A DNA stretch of 21,108 nt from JAJYZP01 sp049964535. Its GTDB lineage: Bacteria; Actinomycetota; Acidimicrobiia; Acidimicrobiales; Acidimicrobiaceae. This document shows, piece after piece, positions 6,635-13,674 of this stretch. The notes under the pieces are model-generated. The model worked only from the letters and a program-made list of their open reading frames with translations, was not told the DNA's origin and searched no databases. The stretch covers positions 1 to 21,108 of the forward strand of contig JBMFXG010000021.1 of the NCBI GenBank assembly GCA_049964535.1, written 5' to 3'. Numbering within the stretch: position 1 is the first letter of the stretch; each line of letters begins with the position of its first letter. A program made the translations under genes and the position numbers.

Positions 6635-7474
6635 GTGATCTCTCTCAAGTTTTACGGTGTCCGGGGTTCGTACCCAGTTGTTGGAGATCAGTTCCTTCGC
6701 TTCGGTGGTGAGACCTCATGCTGCGTCATACGCGAGGCGCACGGCGATCAACTTGGGCCGCCGATCGTTTTTGATCTCGGTAGCGGTGCGATAGCGCTCG
6801 GTCGAGATCTTGTTGCAGAGGGCGTTCAGACCGTAACGGCCTTTCTGACTCACCTTCATTGGGATCATATTCAAGGACTTCCCTTCTTCGCTCCCCTTGA
6901 TGCCGCTGGCGCTCACGTAGAAGTGGTGGTTCCTGCTGAGTACGGTGACGTTGAGGAGGTAGTGATCAAGTCTCTGTCACCACCGCTTTTTCCGGTGTCT
7001 CCGAATCAGCGTCCCGGTCAACTCACAATCTCTCCTTCTCGGGCGATACGTCACTTCGAGGACCCGTTCTGTAGCGTTACGGCGCTCTCGATACCGCATA
7101 CCAATCCAACTGTCGGACTCCGCCTTGATACCGAGCGGAGCTCGATAGCCTTCGTCACCGATCATCAAATTCCAAAGGACGGGCGGTCGATCCACGAGAA
7201 TGTCGCTCAGCTCTGTGACGGTGTAGACCTGTTGATCCACGACGCGCAGTTTGTGGCTTCGGATCTCGTAGCAAAGGGCTCGTGGGGGCATGCAACGGCG
7301 GAGTACGCACTGCACGTCGCAGCATCGACCGGGGCGAAGAGGCTCGCCTTATATCATCACGATCCAAGTCGGACCGATCGAGAGCTCGATGTGATGATGG
7401 AGAATCTTGCTCGACTCTGTCCGTCGGTCGGGTTGATGGCGGCGCGGGCCGGCATGGAGATCTTGCTGCCCTAG
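6635..7474 (+). CDS. Metallo-beta-lactamase-fold hydrolase, phosphodiesterase-like
   Basis: A 279-residue MBL-fold enzyme expected to bind two metal ions. The opening LKFYGVRGSYPV with GGETSC is typical of the branch that includes cyclic-phosphate phosphodiesterases of the PhnP type. The signature THLHWDH gives ligands His73, His75, Asp77 and His78. Further candidate ligands are His155 (SIPHTNP), Asp176 (FVTDHQ), and His219 or His241 (WGHAT, LYHHDP). No signal peptide is present, so it acts in the cytoplasm. The start is GTG 6635. It is followed after 47 bp by the RmlC-like gene, which has its own ribosome binding site. The substrate is not readable: RNase Z-like, cyclic nucleotide or phosphoribosyl cyclic phosphate activities are all possible in this branch. 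Confidence 0.85.
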   Translation: MISLKFYGVRGSYPVVGDQFLRFGGETSCCVIREAHGDQLGPPIVFDLGSGAIALGRDLVAEGVQTVTAFLTHLHWDHIQGLPFFAPLDAAGAHVEVVVPAEYGDVEEVVIKSLSPPLFPVSPNQRPGQLTISPSRAIRHFEDPFCSVTALSIPHTNPTVGLRLDTERSSIAFVTDHQIPKDGRSIHENVAQLCDGVDLLIHDAQFVASDLVAKGSWGHATAEYALHVAASTGAKRLALYHHDPSRTDRELDVMMENLARLCPSVGLMAARAGMEILLP

Positions 7475-7483
7475 CGTAATGTC

Positions 7484-7496
7484 GATCTTGAAGATC
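7484..7496. promoter_or_regulatory. Odd-length palindrome upstream of RmlC-like gene
   Basis: GATCTT and AAGATC flank a single G. The site lies 26 bp before the ATG and just ahead of the Shine-Dalgarno sequence. It could be an operator, but arms of this length also arise by chance. Confidence 0.2.
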
Positions 7497-7521
7497 AGAT
7501 TGATATGAAGGAGTACTCGCT

Positions 7522-8073
7522 ATGGCAGAGATTATTGCCCATCCAGAGATTGCTGACGTATTAGTGGTGAAGCCGTCGTCGTTTAGCGATGCACGGGGTC
7601 GCTTTAGTGAAACCTACCGTCGATCATGGTTCCCTCTTGGTCGGGAGATGGTTCAGGGGTCGAGGTCCGATAAGGTCGCTGGTTCACTCGTCGGTCTTCA
7701 CTACCACCTTCATCAGGCCGATTACTGGTACGTCCCTTCTGGGCGAGCGACGGTCGTTCTCTTTGATCTTCGAGAGGGCTCTACCACTGAGGGAGCGACG
7801 ATCTCACTTGAAATGGGTGAGCGAAACGAGGTGGGACTCTTCATCCCACCCGGTGTGGCCCATGGATTTGCCACGATAACCGACCTCGTGTTGACCTACC
7901 TGGTGGACGGATACTACAATCCCTCCGACGAGCTCGGCCTTCGCTACGACGACCCAGCGGTGCACGCCTCATGGGGGGTCGAGAACCCAGTTATCTCGGA
8001 GCGTGATCTCAAGAACCCTCTGCTCCAGGAAATTCCGGAGCATCTTCGCCCAAAAATCACTCTGCGTACATAA
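7522..8073 (+). CDS. dTDP-4-dehydrorhamnose 3,5-epimerase family protein (RmlC-like)
   Basis: A 183-residue cupin of the RmlC family, which epimerises C3 and C5 of dTDP-4-keto-6-deoxyglucose on the way to dTDP-rhamnose. Visible features are FSDARGRFSETY (21-32), GLHYH (58-62) with His60 at the catalytic-base position, IPPGVAHGF (108-116), the Tyr of LTYLVDGYYNP (124-134), LRYDDPAV (140-147) and SERDLKNPLL (159-168), where Asp162 would complete the His-Asp dyad. Two points diverge: the Arg that normally precedes GLHY is Val57, and the usual Gln-Gly-Lys region is replaced by HQADYWYVPSG. The substrate may therefore be a different nucleotide sugar. An AAGGAG at 7508-7513, eight bases before the ATG, fixes the start. 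No rmlA, rmlB or rmlD is adjacent. Confidence 0.85.
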   Translation: MAEIIAHPEIADVLVVKPSSFSDARGRFSETYRRSWFPLGREMVQGSRSDKVAGSLVGLHYHLHQADYWYVPSGRATVVLFDLREGSTTEGATISLEMGERNEVGLFIPPGVAHGFATITDLVLTYLVDGYYNPSDELGLRYDDPAVHASWGVENPVISERDLKNPLLQEIPEHLRPKITLRT

Positions 8074-8096
8074 TCTGGTGTACAGTAGGCCTCTAG

Positions 8097-8119
8097 AGTT
8101 ACCGCTGTGAGCGGTAACT
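8097..8119. promoter_or_regulatory. Perfect 10-bp-arm palindrome before ftsH-like gene
   Basis: AGTTACCGCT (8097-8106) and AGCGGTAACT (8110-8119) are exact reverse complements around GTG. The site overlaps a possible -10 hexamer TAGAGT (8094-8099), and it lies 31 bp before ATG 8151. No T-tract follows. A repressor operator is the simplest reading; a hairpin in the mRNA leader is the alternative. Confidence 0.6.
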
Positions 8120-8134
8120 AGTGCGAGGTGACGC

Positions 8135-8140
8135 AAGGAG
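8135..8140 (+). promoter_or_regulatory. Ribosome binding site deciding the ftsH-like start
   Basis: AAGGAG lies ten bases before ATG 8151. The longer reading from GTG 8121 would place this site inside the coding region and has no Shine-Dalgarno sequence of its own. Confidence 0.65.
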
Positions 8141-8150
8141 CGGGAATCCA

Positions 8151-9950
8151 ATGAACTCTTCTTCGAAAACGGACGAGCTAGGCGCAGACGGTAGTGCAGG
8201 AGAGGTCTCTATGGACGATATCGCTCGCTGTGCGCTCGCAGCGCAGAGAGAGCGATATCGGTCGCTGGCCCTCCTTTTAGCGACCGTGCTGACCGTACTG
8301 GCCGGTCGTGACGTCCTGCGATTCATAGGTGGCCAGTCTCTTTCGTTCGGGATTCACCTGCCTTCCCAGTGGCAGCTCTATGCGCCGGCGTTGCTCTTGA
8401 CGCTCCTGCTCGCAGTCGTCGTAGTGGCTCCAATGGTTGGGCTAGGGCGGTCTCCCCACCGGGCGGTGCGCCCCGAGGACGTTGACGTGAGACTCGACGA
8501 CATCTATGGTGCGGATCACCATCGTGCATCGCTACGCCAACTCGTTGATGAGTATCGCCATTTTGCAACCCTTGAACTGCGCTACGGTGCTCGGCCTCCA
8601 CGCGCCGTTCTCTTTGAGGGACCACCAGGAACGGGTAAGACCATGGCGGCAAAGGTCTTGGCTCGTGAAGCGGGCGTCCCATTTCTCTTTGTCAGTGCTT
8701 CCTCCTTTCAATCGATGTACTACGGGCAGACCAATCGGAAGTTGCGGTCCTTTTTTCGCAAGTTGCGGCGTTTGAGCGCTCGCTACGGAGGCGCCATCGG
8801 ATTCATTGAGGAGTTCGATGCGATTGGTGTGGCTCGATCCGGGCTCGGCGGCTCTTCTGCGCGAGATGGGGTGGCTGGAGTCGTGGGGGAGCTCTTGGTA
8901 CAGCTCCAATCCTTTGACGAACCTCCACGCTCGCTACGGCGACTACTGCACGTACCTGAGCATGGTCGTGTCTCAGCCATTCGACCGAGATTTCTCTTGC
9001 TTGCCGCGACTAATCGTGCCGCTGATCTCGATCCAGCGCTGATCCGACCCGGAAGATTCGATCGAACAATCACCTTCGATCTTCCCCCACGAGTCGCAAG
9101 GTTGCAGATTTTAGAGGGATTGCTCGAGCGTCGTTCCGTGGCTGGGTCAGCAATGGAGCTACGCGATACGGTCGAGCTCGTTGCTTCAATGACGAGCGGA
9201 ATGTCACAGGCCGGGCTTAATCGACTGATTGAAGAGGCCGGAGTCTTGGCTTGGAGACGAGGGGAGGGAACCGTTCGAGGTCAGGATCTTCTCGATGCGG
9301 TCTCTTCTATGACGCTTGGCCTCAGTGAGGGCGCCCCGTATAGCTCAGCGCAGAAGCTGCGGATAGCGGTTCATGAGGCTGGACACGGGTGCTATGCATG
9401 GCTGAGCAGGAGGCCGGTTCGTGTGGGTTTGGTGTCGGTTCGAAAACGTGGGCACGCTCTCGGTCTCACGGCATCGTACGAGGCAGATGATTACTACCTG
9501 CAAACGGAGACTGAGCTCATGGATCAGCTCTCGTCGCTGCTAGCAGGACTCGTGGCCGAAGAGCTCTTTCTCGGCGAGGTCTCGACCGGCTCTCAGTCCG
9601 ACCTCGAACGGGCCACCGAACTCGCTCTCGGTATGGTCATGAACTTCGCCATGGGGGAGACTCTGTTGAGCTTGCATCCCCTATCACCTAGTGAGATGAC
9701 GAGTATTTTACTTGGCGAGTCGCGAGAGCGAGAGCGTGTTGAGATACTTTTGCACGAGGCGAAGGCTCGTGCGACTGAGCTGTTGTCTCAGTATGAGGAG
9801 CGGGTGTGGAGTGTTGTCTTGCGCCTTGTCGAGCAGGAGGAGTTGAGCGAGGAAGAGCTTGGTGAGCTTCTTGGAGTCGGTCAGTCGGTGACCATTGGCC
9901 TGACTGGTGCAGGTCGAGAGCGCACGAACGAGGCAGATAGACGTCTATAA
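8151..9950 (+). CDS. FtsH-like membrane AAA+ zinc metalloprotease with altered Walker B
   Basis: A 599-residue protein from ATG 8151 that should degrade membrane or misfolded proteins with ATP. Two hydrophobic helices (about 38-52 and 77-95) enclose a segment of only about 25 residues, much shorter than the roughly 70-residue periplasmic domain of classical FtsH. The AAA+ module has Walker A GPPGTGKT (157-164), a pore-loop YYG (190-192), FIEEFDAIG (218-226) where FtsH has FIDEIDAVG, and the second region of homology with RPGRFDR (299-305). The peptidase domain has the zinc motif HEAGH (408-412) and an Asp ligand in SQSDLERAT (about 484). All catalytic residues are kept except the Asp-to-Glu change in Walker B. 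It is probably a divergent paralogue beside a standard FtsH elsewhere. The downstream neighbour is a DUF4115 membrane protein, 196 bp away. Confidence 0.88.
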   Translation: MNSSSKTDELGADGSAGEVSMDDIARCALAAQRERYRSLALLLATVLTVLAGRDVLRFIGGQSLSFGIHLPSQWQLYAPALLLTLLLAVVVVAPMVGLGRSPHRAVRPEDVDVRLDDIYGADHHRASLRQLVDEYRHFATLELRYGARPPRAVLFEGPPGTGKTMAAKVLAREAGVPFLFVSASSFQSMYYGQTNRKLRSFFRKLRRLSARYGGAIGFIEEFDAIGVARSGLGGSSARDGVAGVVGELLVQLQSFDEPPRSLRRLLHVPEHGRVSAIRPRFLLLAATNRAADLDPALIRPGRFDRTITFDLPPRVARLQILEGLLERRSVAGSAMELRDTVELVASMTSGMSQAGLNRLIEEAGVLAWRRGEGTVRGQDLLDAVSSMTLGLSEGAPYSSAQKLRIAVHEAGHGCYAWLSRRPVRVGLVSVRKRGHALGLTASYEADDYYLQTETELMDQLSSLLAGLVAEELFLGEVSTGSQSDLERATELALGMVMNFAMGETLLSLHPLSPSEMTSILLGESRERERVEILLHEAKARATELLSQYEERVWSVVLRLVEQEELSEEELGELLGVGQSVTIGLTGAGRERTNEADRRL

Positions 9951-10074
9951 GTGGCGTGTCAAGCACCGGAAGTGAGATTCTAAAGGTGTGCCTGTGGATT
10001 TCCTCAGACCTTGCTTGACTCGAGCGAGAGAAGGCGTTGGTTAGCGTAGATTATTGGGTAGTACAGTGGTGGTG

Positions 10075-10091
10075 TAGGGATACCCTAATTT
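10075..10091. other. Small inverted repeat with T-run in the leader before the DUF4115 gene
   Basis: TAGGG (10075-10079) and CCCTA (10083-10087) pair around ATA and are followed by ATTTT. A second weak pairing, TCCGAG (10097-10102) with CTCGGA (10120-10125), follows before the GTG start. Both stems are short. They could form an attenuator-like leader or mean nothing. Confidence 0.25.
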
Positions 10092-10146
10092 TCCCATCCG
10101 AGTCTGGGCGTCGAAACTCCTCGGACAACAGAGAGGTACTGACCGA

Positions 10147-11178
10147 GTGACACCTATCTTAATTGTCGCAATTCTCATTCTTATTCTTGGAGCGGTATCT
10201 GGAGCAACGATGTCTGCTTTCCGTAAGGAGAAGCGGTCAATAGAGTCTCATCAGCGCATCATGAACGTGATGGAAGATATCGCCCATGGAGCCTCCGCTT
10301 CTGGGACTGATGCCGTAGAAGAGCAGGGCCCGAGGCGCTACGCTCACGTTCGGACGATGGGCGTAGCGAACAGTGCCGGTCAAACTCGACTCGGTGATGC
10401 CAGGGTCGGTCCCGATGAAGGGCTCGCAGCGAGACTCAATCCTCCGGAACCTCCTCGACCCACTGAGGCAGCAGGCTCCCAGAGCTTGAGGAAGCTCTCA
10501 GACCAGCGTCAGCGCTCCCGGACCGGCAGAGAGAAGGAGCAACTGGGCTCAGCTCAGAGGGCAAAGGCCTTTGCGCTCGATGAGCCGACTGTGGAGATGC
10601 AGCGGGTCGTCTTCGACGATATCCACGGTGTCCCAGCTGCTGCCGCTCGGCCTATGGAGGTCCCGCATCGGACGAAAGGGCGTCACGTTAGCTCTGGGAC
10701 CGGTCGGATAGCGAGCCTACTTGTGGTCTTGGTTGTCGGCGTCGTGTCGGTCACCGGGGTCCTGGTCGCACTCTCAAAATCAAAGCCGTCCCGTGCTGGT
10801 ACAGCTGTGAGTAGCGTCAATAAGAAGGTTTCGAAGAGTACTTCGGTGCCGAGCTCGACAACGAGCACGACGCAGGCTACACAACTTTCGGCGGTATCGA
10901 CCTCTTCCAGCGGGGCGGACTTCCAAGTCAACTCCAGCGCGCTCACGGTCGTCTTGCACGCTTCTGCGCCATGTTGGGTCGAAGAGTCGTCAACTCCCTA
11001 TGGGAAGATCGTTTGGGATAGTACGCTTGCCGCTGGGCAGTCGTACACGATCACGACGACCGCTCCGCTTTGGCTCCGAACTGGAAACGTCGGCGTGCTC
11101 TCTCTGAACGTGAATGGGCTACCTGTTGCGTTCTCTGCAGGGCCTGGACCTTATAACTTTACCTTTACGGCGTCGTAA
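10147..11178 (+). CDS. Two-helix membrane protein with extracytoplasmic RodZ-type DUF4115 domain
   Basis: A 343-residue protein from GTG 10147, with a weak GAGAGG site upstream. It begins with a hydrophobic helix (about 3-22). A long charged region of about 160 residues rich in Arg, Glu, Gln and Pro follows, then a second helix (188-209). After it comes a Ser/Thr linker (about 215-258) and a C-terminal domain (about 262-340). That domain carries the DUF4115 pattern seen at the C-terminus of RodZ: LTVVLHASAPCWVEE (266-280), a G-x2-VW turn, LAAGQSYTI, a TAPLWLRTGNVGV stretch (305-317) and NVNG (321-324). RodZ organises the MreB elongation machinery, but its N-terminal helix-turn-helix is missing here and a different cytoplasmic region replaces it. 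It may couple the wall or outer face to an inner partner. Partner and function are unknown. Confidence 0.78.
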   Translation: MTPILIVAILILILGAVSGATMSAFRKEKRSIESHQRIMNVMEDIAHGASASGTDAVEEQGPRRYAHVRTMGVANSAGQTRLGDARVGPDEGLAARLNPPEPPRPTEAAGSQSLRKLSDQRQRSRTGREKEQLGSAQRAKAFALDEPTVEMQRVVFDDIHGVPAAAARPMEVPHRTKGRHVSSGTGRIASLLVVLVVGVVSVTGVLVALSKSKPSRAGTAVSSVNKKVSKSTSVPSSTTSTTQATQLSAVSTSSSGADFQVNSSALTVVLHASAPCWVEESSTPYGKIVWDSTLAAGQSYTITTTAPLWLRTGNVGVLSLNVNGLPVAFSAGPGPYNFTFTAS

Positions 11179-11374
11179 GGGTTGGGTGCTGGTAGCTCCG
11201 AGTTAAGGTCGGCACTCAGGTATGGTGAGGGGATCTCCACCAATCTCCCTGCCAACAACCGATCTTGGCTCGTGGCCTTCTCAGGGCAGCGAGGACGAGG
11301 CGATGCCTGTTGCACTAGCGCGTGGTGGTTAGGAGAGGACGAACTGGTGGCGATCGACGGGCCTGGTGTCCTCC

Positions 11375-13462
11375 CTACTCGCTAGTAAGGCTGATCAGGA
11401 ACGCAAGGGTTAATGCTTCGTCGTTCCACGCGTCGTAGCGACCGGTCGGTCCCATGTGGCCAGCGCCAAGCTCGGTCTTGAGGATTACCGATGCCTTTGG
11501 GGCGAGCAAACGAAGCTTTGCTACCCACTTCGCCGGTTCCCAGTAAGAGACGCGCGGATCGTTCATGCCCGCGGTGACGTAGAAGGCCGGAAAATCGTCC
11601 GCTGGGGCAAGGTTGTCGTAGGGGGAGTATGCCAGCATCAGGTCGTAGATTGCTCGGTCGTTGAGTGGGTCCCCCCACTCCTCCCACTCTGTCACGGTGA
11701 GCGGTAGCTCGGGATCGGAGATAGTGGTAAGGCAGTCGAGAAATGGGACCTCTGCCACAATGGCTTGGAAGAGCTCCGGTGCCTCATTGGCAATGACCCC
11801 CATCAACATTCCTCCGGCGCTGCCACCTCGAGCGACGAGCTTTGTGGGACTGGTGTAGTTGTGGTCGATGAGAAAGCGAGCCACATCTATGAAGTCCCAG
11901 AAGGTGTTTCTCTTGTTGAGAAGTTTACCCTCCTCATACCAGCGTCGACCGAGCTCACCTCCACCGCGAACGTGGGCGATGGCGAAGATGAAGCCGCGAT
12001 CTAAGAGAGAGAGACGAGTAATGGAAAAGCCGGGATCGATGCAGTGCTCGTAGGAGCCGTACCCATAGAGGAGGGTCGGGTTACTGCCGTCGTAGGTGAC
12101 CTCTTTGAGGTGTACGAGTGAGACCGGGATCTCTCGACCATCTCGGGCCTTGACCCAGATTCTGTCGCTCACGTAGAGCGCTGGATCGTACTCCCCAAGC
12201 ACCTCTTGACGCTTGAGGAGTGTGGTTTGACCACTCCGAAGGTCGAGCTCGTAGATCGAGTGCGGGGTGAGGAATGAAGTAAAGTCGTAGCGGAACGTTG
12301 TGGTCTCATACTCTGCATTGAGTGATGGCCAGATCGTTCCATAGGCATCTGGTTGCGCAATGGTCGTCATGGCTCCAGAGGCAAAGTCAAAGAGTTGGAG
12401 CTCAAGTTGTCCTTGGCGGCGAAGGAGGAGGATGAGGTGCGATTGGAAGAGCTCGATTCCTTCCAAACGATCTTCGTCCTGCAAGGTGACGAAATCTACC
12501 CAGTTGGCGTGTTCAAAGTCCGAAGTATCTTCATGAAAGGCCAGACGGAAGTCGATACGGCCGTCGTTGGTGACGAGGAAGAATCCACTGTCGTGATGGT
12601 CGAGTGAGTACTCAATTCCGGCTCTACGAGCCATAACGAGTTGAGGGGCTGCTTCAGGCGTGTCTGCAGGAATGATTCGTTGCTCAGTAGTAGTTTTCGA
12701 TTGAACATCGAGAATGATATAACGTTCGTCTGAGGTCTTCGAGACGTCGACAAAGAAGCGCTCATCATCCTCTTGGTAGACTAAGACGTCGCTCGAAGGG
12801 GCCGTACGGAGTTTGTGTCTGAAGACTTGGTATGGCCGCATTGAATCATCGGTGCGTACGTAGAAGATCGTTTCGGAGTCAGCCGACCAAACGACGCCGT
12901 ACGAGGTATCTGCGATCTCGTCGTGGAGGGGCTCGCTCGTTTCGTCTTCATTGAGCCCGATGATGCTCATTGCGAAGACCTCGGAACCGTCGTAATCGAC
13001 CGAGAAGGCGAGGCGCTTATGGTCGGGGCTGACGCTTGAGGCACCAAGTGCGAGGTAGGAATGTCCTTCAGCGAGAAGGTTCTCATCGAGCAGAATGACT
13101 TCGTCGCCCCCGTCTCGCGGCCTTCGACAGTGTTGGGGGTAGTTTTTTCCTTCCTCGGTTCGTGCGTAGTACTCGAAGGGGCCCTTTGGTACGGGAACCG
13201 AGAGGTCGGTCTCGAGCGTGCGTGATTTGATCTCTCCAAAGATCTCGTCCCGAAGAGGGTGTAGTGCCTGAGTCACGGTTTCGAAGTACTCATTCTCCGC
13301 CTTGAGGTACGAGATCGTCGCTTCGTTCTCCTCTTCCCTGAGCCAGTAGAACGGATCAGAGCGATCTGCACCGAGACCTTGGAGTCGATGGTGGATAATC
13401 GGTGGGTGATGGGGAGGATTCTGGTTTGGCGCAAAGAGAGCGTGGCGTGGTGATGATGTCAT
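11375..13462 (-). CDS. ptrB: Oligopeptidase B (S9A serine peptidase)
   Basis: A 695-residue prolyl-oligopeptidase-family enzyme of the oligopeptidase B type, which cleaves short peptides after Arg or Lys in the cytoplasm. The N-terminal part holds YLRAENEY-like and GKNYPQHCRR segments, followed by the beta-propeller (about 75-410). The C-terminal alpha/beta hydrolase domain contains YGSYEHCIDPGFS, HVRGGGELGRRWYEEGK and the nucleophile motif GGSAGG with Ser548. Asp635 (AGMNDPRVSYWEP) and His669 (GAGHMGPTGR) complete the triad, close to the spacing in E. coli PtrB (532, 617, 652). The acidic residues in the substrate pocket that set Arg/Lys preference were not checked one by one. There is no signal peptide. 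The gene converges on the DUF4115 gene with 196 bp between their ends, and no clear terminator is seen there. ATG 13462 follows TAGCAT by nine bases. Confidence 0.93.
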   Translation of the reverse strand: MTSSPRHALFAPNQNPPHHPPIIHHRLQGLGADRSDPFYWLREEENEATISYLKAENEYFETVTQALHPLRDEIFGEIKSRTLETDLSVPVPKGPFEYYARTEEGKNYPQHCRRPRDGGDEVILLDENLLAEGHSYLALGASSVSPDHKRLAFSVDYDGSEVFAMSIIGLNEDETSEPLHDEIADTSYGVVWSADSETIFYVRTDDSMRPYQVFRHKLRTAPSSDVLVYQEDDERFFVDVSKTSDERYIILDVQSKTTTEQRIIPADTPEAAPQLVMARRAGIEYSLDHHDSGFFLVTNDGRIDFRLAFHEDTSDFEHANWVDFVTLQDEDRLEGIELFQSHLILLLRRQGQLELQLFDFASGAMTTIAQPDAYGTIWPSLNAEYETTTFRYDFTSFLTPHSIYELDLRSGQTTLLKRQEVLGEYDPALYVSDRIWVKARDGREIPVSLVHLKEVTYDGSNPTLLYGYGSYEHCIDPGFSITRLSLLDRGFIFAIAHVRGGGELGRRWYEEGKLLNKRNTFWDFIDVARFLIDHNYTSPTKLVARGGSAGGMLMGVIANEAPELFQAIVAEVPFLDCLTTISDPELPLTVTEWEEWGDPLNDRAIYDLMLAYSPYDNLAPADDFPAFYVTAGMNDPRVSYWEPAKWVAKLRLLAPKASVILKTELGAGHMGPTGRYDAWNDEALTLAFLISLTSE

Positions 13463-13471
13463 GACAGGGTT

Positions 13472-13477
13472 ATGCTA
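13472..13477 (-). promoter_or_regulatory. -10-like TAGCAT before oligopeptidase B gene (leaderless)
   Basis: On the minus strand TAGCAT ends nine bases before ATG 13462. No Shine-Dalgarno sequence lies between, so the leader would be absent or two to three bases long. Confidence 0.35.
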
Positions 13478-13592
13478 GCTGCTCGCTTCTCTCGCTCTTT
13501 GACGACGGAGTACAGATAACTACCTGTTTAGCCCTGTATCCAAAAGAACCGTATACCTCTCACGTGAAGGTCTACCCTTTCGACGTAGTTGT

Positions 13593-13638
13593 TACTATGG
13601 ATGTAGGAGAAATTACTCTTGGACTACCACCAGGTGGT
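13593..13638 (+). promoter_or_regulatory. Candidate sufB promoter with downstream palindrome
   Basis: TACTAT (13593-13598) is a good -10-like hexamer, giving a start near 13605 and a leader of about 70 bases. The leader contains ACCACC and GGTGGT (13626-13638) around one A, a possible binding site for an iron-sulfur-sensing repressor of the suf genes. No clear -35 box is seen. The palindrome does not match any operator I can name. Confidence 0.3.
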
Positions 13639-13662
13639 GGGGAGTAGCTTCGCACGTAACGA

Positions 13663-13668
13663 GAGGTG
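13663..13668 (+). promoter_or_regulatory. Ribosome binding site deciding the sufB start
   Basis: GAGGTG ends six bases before ATG 13675. The alternative GTG at 13666 lies within this site, so the ATG is preferred. Confidence 0.65.
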
Positions 13669-13674
13669 GCAACT

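Noticed and set aside
8121..8150. GTG 8121 as start of the ftsH-like gene
   Set aside because: AAGGAG at 8135-8140 stands correctly before ATG 8151, and GTG 8121 has no ribosome binding site, so the shorter form is preferred.
13666..13674. GTG 13666 as start of sufB
   Set aside because: The codon lies inside the GAGGTG ribosome binding site that serves ATG 13675.
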